From NCBI GenBank assembly GCA_964504195.1, contig CAZDDI010000049.1:1-34929 (forward strand): a DNA stretch of 34,929 bases, written 5' to 3'. Source of the stretch: CAZDDI01 sp964504195 (GTDB lineage: Bacteria; Chloroflexota; Anaerolineae; B4-G1; SLSP01). Shown here in pieces: positions 15,125 through 22,189 of the stretch. Both the position numbers and the translations under genes were made by a program. How positions within the stretch are numbered: the stretch's first letter is position 1; each line of letters starts with the position of its first letter. The notes under the pieces are model-generated. The model ran no database searches and was not told where the DNA came from. It saw nothing but the letters and a program-made list of their open reading frames with translations.

Positions 15125-15778
15125 CAGTACCGCAACACTAACCCGGTAGAATGCTCAAGCACGCCTATTGCCGACTTTGACAGGGCGACTTTGGCGCGAT
15201 TGCCGTCCAAGGCAATGCTATAGGGCAACCGGAAGAGGCTTCGGCAAGCTCAGCCACCGGGCTTCTCCGGTGACTGAGCCTGTCGAAGGCCTCTGCGTGC
15301 GGCAAAGGCAGTACCGCAAACCTAACCCTATAGTATGCTCAAGCCACGCCTATTGCCGACTTTGACAGGGCGACTTTGGCGCGATTGCCGTCCAAGGCAA
15401 TGCCATAGGGCAACCGGAAGAGGCTTCGGCAAGCTCAGCCACCGGGCTTCGGCAAGCTCAGCCACCGGGCTTCGGCNNNNNNNNNNNNNNNNNNNNNNNN
15501 NNNNNNNNNNNNNNNNNNNNNNNNNNNNNNNNNNNNNNNNNNNNNNNNNNNNNNNNNNNNNNNNNNNNNNNNNNNNCCGGGCTTCGGCAAGCTCAGCCAC
15601 CGGGCTTCGGCAAGCTCAGCCACCGGGCTTCGGCAAGCTCAGCCACCGGGCTTCTCCGGTGACTGAGCCTGTCGAAGGCCTCTGCGTGCGGCAAAGGCAG
15701 TACCGCAAACCTAACCCTATAGTATGCTCAAGCCACGCCTATTGCCGGCTTTGACAGGGCGACTTTGGCGCGATTGCT
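15125..15778 (+). repeat. Long tandem repeat cluster 1 (about 184-bp unit, with 23-bp minisatellite)
   Basis: Units begin with CAGTACCGCAA at 15125, 15309 and 15698; the first period is 184 nt and the last unit is partial. Each full unit contains a palindromic CTTCGGCAAGCTCAGCCACC / GGTGACTGAGCCTGTCGAAG segment. In the second unit a 23-bp piece (CCGGGCTTCGGCAAGCTCAG plus CCA) is amplified in tandem on both sides of an assembly gap. The same unit occurs inverted at 24970-25677. Confidence 0.85.
15477..15576. other. Assembly gap (100 N) in the minisatellite
   Basis: Exactly 100 N lie between identical 23-bp repeat copies. The round number is a scaffolding convention, so the real number of copies is unknown. 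Confidence 0.98.
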
Positions 15779-15795
15779 TTTTTAGCATTCCAGAA

Positions 15796-15811
15796 GCACG
15801 ATAAATCGTGC
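15796..15811. repeat. GCACGATAAATCGTGC palindrome
   Basis: A perfect 7-bp inverted repeat with a 2-nt loop, 57 nt past the stop of the lytic transglycosylase gene. No T-run follows on the minus strand, so a small dispersed palindrome is more likely than a classic terminator. Confidence 0.4.
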
Positions 15812-15867
15812 GCTACCAACAGATGCGTGATCTACTAAGGACTGATCTGGTAATCCATACGCGGGGC

Positions 15868-18288
15868 TTACGGAGAGGTGTACAAATACTGGTAGCGCGC
15901 GTGGTGCTCGGTAATGCGCTCGATGTAGGTGCGCGTCTCCGTGAAGGCGATGAGCTCCACGAACAGATCGTTCTCTTCCCCAGCGGCGGCCCACCAGCGG
16001 GCGGCGTTGCCCGGCCCGCCGTTGTAGCCAGCCATCGCCGGATAGATTGCGCCAGCGAAGCGGTTGCGCTGCTGCGCCAAATACCACACGCCATAGCGCA
16101 CGCTCACTTGCGGGCGATACAGGTCGCGGGTCTCGTAATCCGGCGGCCACTGCAAAGCAGCGTAAATCTCTTGACCGGTGGGCGGAATCACCTGCATCAA
16201 ACCATGCGCTGCCGCGAATGAGGTCGCCGCACCTTCGAAGAGACTCTCCTGCCGCAACAGCGCGTACAGTTGCAGTGCATCGAAAGCAAATTCCTCCGCC
16301 TCCAGCTCGACCAGATCGGCATAATAGGTAGGGTAGATCAGGCACCCAATGAAGCGGGGGGCAGCAGGGATGTCATTGGCAGGCGATAGCTGCCACACGG
16401 TAGCCGCCGCGATAATCGAGGAGCGATACAGGCCGATGTCGCGGTAGAATAATGCCAACCGGTATTGCGTCAGGGCGTCCCCGACGGTCGCTTCGCGCAA
16501 CGCCTCCAGCGCCGTACGCCCCTCATCAAAGCGTCCAGCCTCCAGCAGCCAGACACCATTTTGCAGGCGCGTATCGTTGCGCAAAGCGAGGGGGAGCTCG
16601 CCCAGCGTGTTATTTTCCACACCTAACCATTGCGCCAACCAGGCTTCGGCTTGCGCTTGTTCGGCCGGAGACCCGCACGGGAGCGGCATCCCACCACCCG
16701 CCAGCGGCTCGCGGCCCGCCAACAAATCGGCGGCGCGGAGTCCGTAGTAGCTCCACGCCCCGTTAGCGATGGTCGCTTGGAGCCAGGTAGCCGCCAGAGG
16801 TTCATCGCCTGCTTCCAATGCGAGCTTGCCCAACCAGAAGCGGGCCGCTTGCGCACGCGCAGACGCAGCGTAAGCACTCAACAAGCGTTGCCAGGTAGCT
16901 TGCGCCTCATCCGGCATCCCGGCGCGGTAGTAATCCAGCCCGGCACGGAAAAGCACGTCGGGGGCGGCACTATCGGTGGGATAGCGAGCGACCATGTCCG
17001 CGTGGACCTCAGCGGCTTCGGCGAACCGTTCGGCGCGCTCCAGCAGCTCGGCGATTTTGCGCAGCGCCTCAGCGGCACGAGGATGCGTGGGCAGCGTGTC
17101 CGGCAGAGTGCGGTAAGCACTAATCGCCTCTTCCGTGCGCCCCAACGCAGCCAGCGTTTCGCCCCGGCGGAACCAGGCCGTGCCCCAGTAGGCGTCGTCA
17201 GGATGGGTTTCAATCAACGTGACAAACTCCCCCAACGCCAGCTCCAGGCTGCCTGCCCGCAGATAAGACATACCCGCGTAGTAGTGCGGCTCGCCGGTGT
17301 GATCGGGGTTGTCGCGGATGACGCGCAAGAACGCCTGTACCGCCGGGCTATAGGCCCGGGCATTGAAATTGACCATCCCCCGCTGGAAATCATCCACCGG
17401 CTGTCCGGCCTCCACTAAAGCCACCAACGCCTGATGTGCGCTGGCTTCGGTGGGATAGGTCGCCACGATGGTCTGCATCCGCCGATAAGCCTGGGCGGTA
17501 TCGCCCGCCAGCAGCGCGGTCTGCGCCGCCTGGTAGCTGATACGCGCCCGGTAAGCGTCAATACGAGCGACCGCCAAGATGGCATCATACTCGGCAATCG
17601 AGGCGGTGTAATCACCCAACGCCGTGTAAGTTAATCCGCGCTTCTCACGCACGAAGACCTGCTGGCTCAGGTCGCGGGGAGCGTTCAAGACCTGTTGGTA
17701 GGCATCGAGCGCGGCGGGGTAGTCGCCAGCAGCGCGGTGCGCATCGCCAATCCACTCATAGAGGTAGGTAGTGAGCGTGGGGGCGCGCGCCAGCAGCGCG
17801 TTGAAGTGCGCGACAGCCTCTTCCGGTGCGTTAGCCAGGAGCAGCGCGTGCCCCAGCGTGATGCGCGCGGGGATGGCTTCGGGCGCGTCGGGGAAATCGG
17901 TGACGTAAGTGCGCAGCAGAGCAAGCGCCGCTTCTGTATCGCCGGCAGCCAGGCGCGTGTGCGCCATTCCCAGCCAGGCAGTGATGGCGTCTTCCTGCGA
18001 CATCGCCGAGATCAGCGACAACTGCTCGTAGAGTGTGGTCGCCGCGTCCCAATCGCCGATGGCGTAGGCGCGCTGCGCCTGGAGCAGCAGCTCCGAGGGT
18101 GGCGGAGTGGGCGTGGGCGTCGGTGTGGGGGTCATGGTAGGGGTGGGCGATGGCGTAAGGGTGGCGGTGGGCGAAGGGAGCACGGTAGGGGTAGCAGTGG
18201 CTGACGGCGGCAAGAGCGTCTCGACACCGGGAGCGCTACACGCTGCAAGCAGCAGCAGCGACAGGAGCCATAGGGTTTTAATTTTCAT
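15868..18288 (-). CDS. Lipoprotein with TPR repeats and C-terminal lytic transglycosylase (Slt70-like)
   Basis: An 806-residue lipoprotein. The lipobox LLAAC places the lipidated Cys at 17; a Pro-Thr-rich linker (about 30-65) follows, then a long helical array with many TPR-type units (about 66-600), and a C-terminal SLT domain. The SLT part shows LRQESLF (catalytic Glu681), GLMQVIPPTG and AGYNGGPGN, the three family motifs. It should cleave the beta-1,4 bond between MurNAc and GlcNAc at the cell surface, releasing anhydromuropeptides; the TPRs may bind partners. The ATG at 18288 is preceded by AAGAAAG. Its upstream border is a 7-nt-periodic tract that also holds the stop of the upstream gene, so cotranscription with it is possible. 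Confidence 0.9.
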   Translation of the reverse strand: MKIKTLWLLSLLLLAACSAPGVETLLPPSATATPTVLPSPTATLTPSPTPTMTPTPTPTPTPPPSELLLQAQRAYAIGDWDAATTLYEQLSLISAMSQEDAITAWLGMAHTRLAAGDTEAALALLRTYVTDFPDAPEAIPARITLGHALLLANAPEEAVAHFNALLARAPTLTTYLYEWIGDAHRAAGDYPAALDAYQQVLNAPRDLSQQVFVREKRGLTYTALGDYTASIAEYDAILAVARIDAYRARISYQAAQTALLAGDTAQAYRRMQTIVATYPTEASAHQALVALVEAGQPVDDFQRGMVNFNARAYSPAVQAFLRVIRDNPDHTGEPHYYAGMSYLRAGSLELALGEFVTLIETHPDDAYWGTAWFRRGETLAALGRTEEAISAYRTLPDTLPTHPRAAEALRKIAELLERAERFAEAAEVHADMVARYPTDSAAPDVLFRAGLDYYRAGMPDEAQATWQRLLSAYAASARAQAARFWLGKLALEAGDEPLAATWLQATIANGAWSYYGLRAADLLAGREPLAGGGMPLPCGSPAEQAQAEAWLAQWLGVENNTLGELPLALRNDTRLQNGVWLLEAGRFDEGRTALEALREATVGDALTQYRLALFYRDIGLYRSSIIAAATVWQLSPANDIPAAPRFIGCLIYPTYYADLVELEAEEFAFDALQLYALLRQESLFEGAATSFAAAHGLMQVIPPTGQEIYAALQWPPDYETRDLYRPQVSVRYGVWYLAQQRNRFAGAIYPAMAGYNGGPGNAARWWAAAGEENDLFVELIAFTETRTYIERITEHHARYQYLYTSP

Positions 18289-18302
18289 AGTTCTTTCTTA
18301 AA

Positions 18303-18345
18303 AACGTAATTTCTTACGTTTTACGTTTCACGCATCACGTCAACG
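18303..18345. repeat. ACGTTTN heptad tract and hairpin over a stop codon
   Basis: AACGTAA-tttc-TTACGTT (18303-18320) forms a hairpin; from 18314 onwards units of TTACGTT/TCACGCA type follow with a 7-nt period. The TGA stop of the cyclase-like gene (18342-18340) is in this tract. Confidence 0.6.
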
Positions 18346-19068
18346 CGGCAAGTTGCGGAAGATGCGCCGGGGGCGGAAGAGCCGCGCCCATAGCACCTTG
18401 AGTCCCAGCCGCACGCCCTCGAAGAAACCAGCGGGGCGCGTTTCGGGCGCAGCTTGCGGCACAACCAGGGTGAGCAGTTCAGGATAGTACACCGCCACAG
18501 GAATCTCACCCATGTCATCATAGGTCTCCATGCGCTGCTCGGATGAGACATGGGGCAAGCCGCCGCTCAATTGATCGAAGGCAGCCGTGAGTAGCAGGTA
18601 CTCGTGAACAGCAACCGAGTTCTTGAGGAGCCGATGCACCAGGATGACCGGCTCACCGGCCAGCTCCGTGAAGTTACGCACCTGTTTGATGACGACTTCG
18701 CCATAATGCGCCATCGCCTTGAGCTGTAAGTCGTGGATATGACGGCAGGCATCGCAAGGACAGCCGCCTTCACCAGCTGTGATGAGTCCCTGCTGACGCT
18801 CTTTGAACGCCGTGAAGAACCCTTGCGCTTGGGTCACAATATCGCGAGCGGCCTGCGCTTCCTCGCCGGGCGGCAGCTCGGCGTAGAGCAAGGCCGCATC
18901 GCCTTCAAGCTTATTGAGCTGCAAAGGATACTCGGCCTGATCAATCACCGCATCCAGCAGTTCCGTGATGATTTGCTCGGCGTGCAGCACGCTGGCCTGG
19001 TGCATCCGCATGAACTGCGTGTACCCGCTGATGTCTACCAGCATAAGCGCAACGTTTTTGATTTCCAT
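18340..19068 (-). CDS. Class III nucleotide cyclase-like protein (DUF2652)
   Basis: A 242-residue protein resembling adenylate/guanylate cyclase catalytic domains. LMLVDISGYTQFM carries the first metal-binding Asp (D12), KLEGDAALLY the second (D57), and GEPVILVHRLLKN resembles the later cyclase helix. A Cys cluster CPCDAC (C103, C105, C108) interrupts the fold, a trait of DUF2652 proteins; it may bind a metal. Whether it makes a cyclic nucleotide or only binds one is unknown. No membrane segment. The ATG at 19068 is preceded by AGGGGC. The gene ends in a repeat tract shared with the start region of the lytic transglycosylase gene. Confidence 0.75.
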   Translation of the reverse strand: MEIKNVALMLVDISGYTQFMRMHQASVLHAEQIITELLDAVIDQAEYPLQLNKLEGDAALLYAELPPGEEAQAARDIVTQAQGFFTAFKERQQGLITAGEGGCPCDACRHIHDLQLKAMAHYGEVVIKQVRNFTELAGEPVILVHRLLKNSVAVHEYLLLTAAFDQLSGGLPHVSSEQRMETYDDMGEIPVAVYYPELLTLVVPQAAPETRPAGFFEGVRLGLKVLWARLFRPRRIFRNLPR

Positions 19069-19149
19069 ACAGCCCCTGTTTCATCTACAAATGGCGGCGT
19101 AGATTATGACATCATTATAGCCAAAACCCCAAGTAAGGCAATAAGAACG

Positions 19150-19475
19150 GGTATAGGACAAATTATTGGAGATTTTCCCCCTATCCCCGGGCCCCCTTTC
19201 CCCCGCAAGCGGGGGAAAGGGGGGATGTTTTTGAAGGTGTTTTGGACGGCGGCGAAGTCGCCGTCCAAAACACCTGTTATTTATCCCCCCTCCCCGCGCC
19301 GCATAGCGGCGTGGGGAGAGGGCCAGGGGGAGGGGTAAAATTCTCAACATGAGACAGCCGACAAGTCTGGGAGGTATTTTTCAGATAAGAATCGTTCTTT
19401 ATCCAATAATTTGTCGTATACCCAATAAGAGCGGTATGGGATAAATTATTAGCGAGGTAACGGTTCAAGTCAAAA
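19150..19475. repeat. Composite palindromic element between inverted arms
   Basis: GGGTATAGGACAAATTATTG at 19150-19169 recurs inverted at about 19402-19421 (GGGTATACGACAAATTATTG in minus reading). A further degenerate direct copy follows (about 19423-19455). Inside lie three perfect or near-perfect hairpins: CCCCCTTTCCCCCGC (19192-19223), AGGTGTTTTGGACGGCG (17-bp stem, 19235-19275) and CTCCCCGCGCCGC (13 bp with one G-T pair, 19290-19318). No coding content was seen. It reads as a repeat nest or a non-autonomous element. Confidence 0.6.
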
Positions 19476-19482
19476 CTTTATT

Positions 19483-19582
19483 TGTCATTGCGAGCCGCGT
19501 CTGCGCGGCATCCGTTCGTCTCTGAACGGCGCAATCTCGTTCATGGTTAAGATTGCTTCGCCGCAGACGGCTCGCAATGACA
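19483..19582. repeat. TGTCATTGCGAGCCG MITE-like element, copy 2
   Basis: Perfect 15-bp terminal inverted repeats TGTCATTGCGAGCCG (19483-19497) and its complement (19568-19582) bound 100 bp. The inside carries the CCGTTCGTCTCTGAACGG hairpin found with one change in the element at 15036-15100. It is too short to encode a transposase. It lies just past the broken end of a MalT-like gene. Confidence 0.75.
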
Positions 19583-19626
19583 AGACGGTAGTTACTTGAC
19601 GAGTTTGTTTTCGGCTGTGGTCTGGA

Positions 19627-20106
19627 TTAGGAGCCTGACCACAGTTCCAACAACTGCCGCCGCGCACGCCAGCGGGCCAGAGGCAAAGGTGGAATTGCAC
19701 GGCTAGCCAGGAACAGGTGCAAGGCAGGCGGGGGATAATCAAGCAAGCGCGTGACCAGCACGTGAACCGGCGCGGCTTCGAGGATATGGTAGTCGTCAAG
19801 GATCACGGCGAAATCGCCAGGAACCGCCAGCAGGCTATTGACCAGATCAACGAGTGTAGTCTCAGGGGCGCTTGCGACAGGGCACAGCCGCTGAAGAGCA
19901 TTGCAAAGATCGAAGAGAAACCGCTCCGGCGCATTGTGCATCGGCGTAAGCGTGAGCCAGGCCGTGGGCCACACGCTAGTGCGCTGCCATTGGCGCAAAC
20001 GCGCGGTTTTGCCCGCCGCAGGGGGCGCAATAAGCAAAGTCAGGCGCACGCGCATTCCCAAATCCAGTTGGGTGAGAATAGCATCAGGCAAAACGGGCGC
20101 GGGCAT
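19627..20106 (-). pseudogene. Truncated MalT/LuxR-type regulator (ATPase part only)
   Basis: A 159-residue frame matching the N-terminal STAND NTPase of MalT-like regulators: Walker A APPAAGKT (27-34), Walker B FAVILDDYHIL (99-109), then LASRAIPPLPLARWRARRQL, similar to the intact regulator at 22190-24958. It stops right after this region; the helical repeats and LuxR HTH are missing. The upstream part is also short: the usual LLRTKLFVP segment is absent, the frame is closed by TAG directly before the ATG, and no good Shine-Dalgarno is seen. The end abuts the repeat nest (19483-19608), so insertion or deletion at that element probably destroyed the gene. A functional mini-ATPase is unlikely. 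Confidence 0.75.
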
Positions 20107-20171
20107 CTACACGGCCGCCAATAGTGAAACCGAGAGAGGGTGTTGTGCCGCTCCCCCGGTTTGGCTCAAAC

Positions 20172-20990
20172 TCAGCCCAGAAAACCCCCTATCACATAAG
20201 GTAGCAGGACCAACAAGGCCATCAAAGGATGCCCGCGCCGGCTCTGGTTGCGACTATCCCAGTTGAAGAGATAAATCGCCAGCCCAAAAGCCACCAGTGT
20301 GCTGACGCCCAGAACGCCTACCGAAACCCACGGATCAAGAACCAGTGTTGAAGGCTCATGGCCGTAAGCCAACCCCAGGATCGCTTGCATGGCATGCGAG
20401 GTGGGCAACAGTGCAGCGACAGGCTGTACTGAGGACGGCAAAATGTCGAGGGGCATCATCAAGCCCCCCAGCAACATGGAAGGCAGAAAGATGAGTTGCG
20501 ACCAGAGCACACTGGCCCGGCTATCATGGGAAACCACCCCGATAAGCGCCGCCAATGCGCCGAAGTTGACTGCCGAGAGCGCCACCAGCAGCACCATCGC
20601 CAACCAATTGTCCGGCGCAACGCCCTTGAAGAGCGGCCCGGAGGTGAGCATGATGATCACGGCGGCGCTGAAACAGTGAAATACCGTCGTCAGGGTGGGC
20701 ATCGCCAGAATGGCGGTCGCCGGTACGCCGTTGATTTTGAAACTGCGGTACACACCCGCCTCGCGCGATTCAATCAACGGCGTGGGCAGGCCCAAGATGG
20801 TACCTGCCATCACCGCAAAGATCGCCAGTGCCGGGGTCATGGTGTCGCGGAAGAACGGGTTGATTTCCGCCATTACCAGGCCCATCATGGCGAAGAAACC
20901 CAAGGGGAACAGGTAATTAATAAACAGCTGCATGGGATTGCGCAAGCCGGTCTTAAGTTCGTAAGCAAAATGATTCATTAACGCTGTCAT
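20172..20990 (-). CDS. ABC-2 type transporter permease
   Basis: A 272-residue membrane protein with about six hydrophobic segments after a short cytoplasmic N-terminus (about 18-40, 52-72, 93-120, 131-155, 164-188, 219-243) and a last hydrophobic stretch at the C-terminus (PLMALLVLLPYVIGGFLG). The layout is that of ABC-2 exporters (drug, lipid or polysaccharide export). The AAGGAGG site before the ATG at 20990 is strong. The ATPase gene ends 117 nt upstream on the same strand, with a MITE-like element between them. The two should form an exporter; the substrate is not readable from sequence. Confidence 0.87.
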   Translation of the reverse strand: MTALMNHFAYELKTGLRNPMQLFINYLFPLGFFAMMGLVMAEINPFFRDTMTPALAIFAVMAGTILGLPTPLIESREAGVYRSFKINGVPATAILAMPTLTTVFHCFSAAVIIMLTSGPLFKGVAPDNWLAMVLLVALSAVNFGALAALIGVVSHDSRASVLWSQLIFLPSMLLGGLMMPLDILPSSVQPVAALLPTSHAMQAILGLAYGHEPSTLVLDPWVSVGVLGVSTLVAFGLAIYLFNWDSRNQSRRGHPLMALLVLLPYVIGGFLG

Positions 20991-21013
20991 GGTGATAACC
21001 TCCTTACAATTGT

Positions 21014-21111
21014 CTTAGGGTCTGTAAGAGAATAGTTTCCCGCTACAACCGCCCCCGGGACGGGGGCTGAGAGCAAAAAAAACGGGAAGTTATATTTTTA
21101 CAAACCCTTAG
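21014..21111. repeat. MITE-like element with GGGTCTGTAA ends between the ABC genes
   Basis: Imperfect terminal inverted repeats start GGGTCTGTAA on the left and GGGTTTGTAA on the right (read inwards), extend about 26 nt to TTCCCG/CTTCCCG, and enclose a GCCCCC/GGGGGC hairpin (21051-21067). TTA flanks both ends (21015-21017 and 21108-21110), which fits a 3-bp target duplication of the type made by IS5-family elements (inference). The right TTA is the TAA stop of the ATPase gene on the minus strand. Confidence 0.7.
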
Positions 21112-22013
21112 TGGGCCGTGAGTTCCAGGAACCGCTCTTCGAGTGTGGGCCGCTCGACCCGCAGGTCAATGAGCCGATCGCCCTTCTCGTTGATGGCGCT
21201 GAGCGCGGCGGTAACGGTGGCACCGGGATCGGCGCTGAAGTAGATGATGTAATCGTCTTTAACCAGGCGTTGCTGGACGGCGGGCAAGTCGGCGCTGTTG
21301 GTCTGAAGCAAGGCTTTTTCGGTGCGCACCGAGACCTTGGTGAGACCCGCGCCAGCCGCGGTGAGGGCCTTGGGTGTATCCGTGGCGACGATGCGCCCCT
21401 GGAGCAGAATAGCGACCCGGTCGGCCAGCTTCTCAGCTTCTGCCATGTCATGGGTCGCCAGGATGATGGTAGCCCCTTCGGCTTGCAACTCACGCATTAG
21501 CGTGTGAAGTTCAGCACGGGAGCCTACATCTAGCCCGGCGGTAGGTTCATCGAGAAACAGCACCGGCGGTTGGTGCGCAATAGCCAGCGCCAACGCCAAT
21601 CGCCGCTGCTGCCCGGTGGAGAGGGTGTGATATTGGGCGTTACGCTTCTCATGCAACCCCAGACGTTCCAATAGATCATAGCGCGGGGCCACACCGTGAT
21701 AGGCGCAGAAAAACTTCATCGCCTCAGCAACCTGCATATTGGCAGGCAGGCCGGAGGTTTGCAATTGAACGCCGATAAGCCGGCCCAATTTGCCCGGCTC
21801 CCGGCTCGGATCCACCCCCAGCAGATCGAGCGTGCCGCCATCAGGCTGCCGGATGCCTTCAAGACATTCCAGGGTGCTGGTTTTACCGGCACCGTTCGGG
21901 CCTAATAGCCCGAAAATCTCTCCGCGATGCACAACAAAGTTGATGTCATCCACGGCAACAGTGTCGCCGTAAATCTTACGAAAATCTTTCACGATGATAA
22001 CTTGTTCAGTCAT
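21108..22013 (-). CDS. ABC transporter ATP-binding protein
   Basis: A 301-residue ATPase with one nucleotide-binding domain: Walker A GPNGAGKT (38-45), Q-loop near Q83/Q85, signature LSTGQ (131-135), Walker B VLFLDEP (151-157) and H-loop His188 (LATHDM). The C-terminal 80 residues form the usual DrrA/CcmA-like accessory part. It should drive the permease encoded just downstream. The ATG at 22013 follows AGGAGG. A promoter-like sequence lies upstream, so it need not depend on the regulator gene's transcript. The stop codon is supplied by the flank of the MITE-like element. Confidence 0.94.
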   Translation of the reverse strand: MTEQVIIVKDFRKIYGDTVAVDDINFVVHRGEIFGLLGPNGAGKTSTLECLEGIRQPDGGTLDLLGVDPSREPGKLGRLIGVQLQTSGLPANMQVAEAMKFFCAYHGVAPRYDLLERLGLHEKRNAQYHTLSTGQQRRLALALAIAHQPPVLFLDEPTAGLDVGSRAELHTLMRELQAEGATIILATHDMAEAEKLADRVAILLQGRIVATDTPKALTAAGAGLTKVSVRTEKALLQTNSADLPAVQQRLVKDDYIIYFSADPGATVTAALSAINEKGDRLIDLRVERPTLEERFLELTAH

Positions 22014-22049
22014 AAATCAGTACCTCCTATGAGCTCATCAACTCCCTCA

Positions 22050-22078
22050 AGTATACCAGGGTTTGCCATTGAAGTCAT
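22050..22078 (-). promoter_or_regulatory. Putative promoter of the ABC exporter genes
   Basis: On the minus strand ATGACT (22078-22073), a 17-nt spacer and TATACT (22055-22050) with TGG before it (extended -10). Transcription would start about 30 nt before the ATPase ATG. Confidence 0.5.
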
Positions 22079-22189
22079 CACACTAAGGGGGGATTGCAGG
22101 GGGTGATTTCTCTACGGGGCTACCGGGAGAGCACACGCGCGTCACCCGATGGGGTGAGCGGTTTCCGAAGCTCGGACACTTCGTGTGAA

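Noticed and set aside
15125..15778. Repeat cluster as a CRISPR array
   Set aside because: Units of about 184 nt and 23-bp copies without spacers, and no cas genes.
22130..22165. CACCC/GGGTG hairpin after the LuxR gene as a terminator
   Set aside because: Only five base pairs and no T-run on the minus strand.
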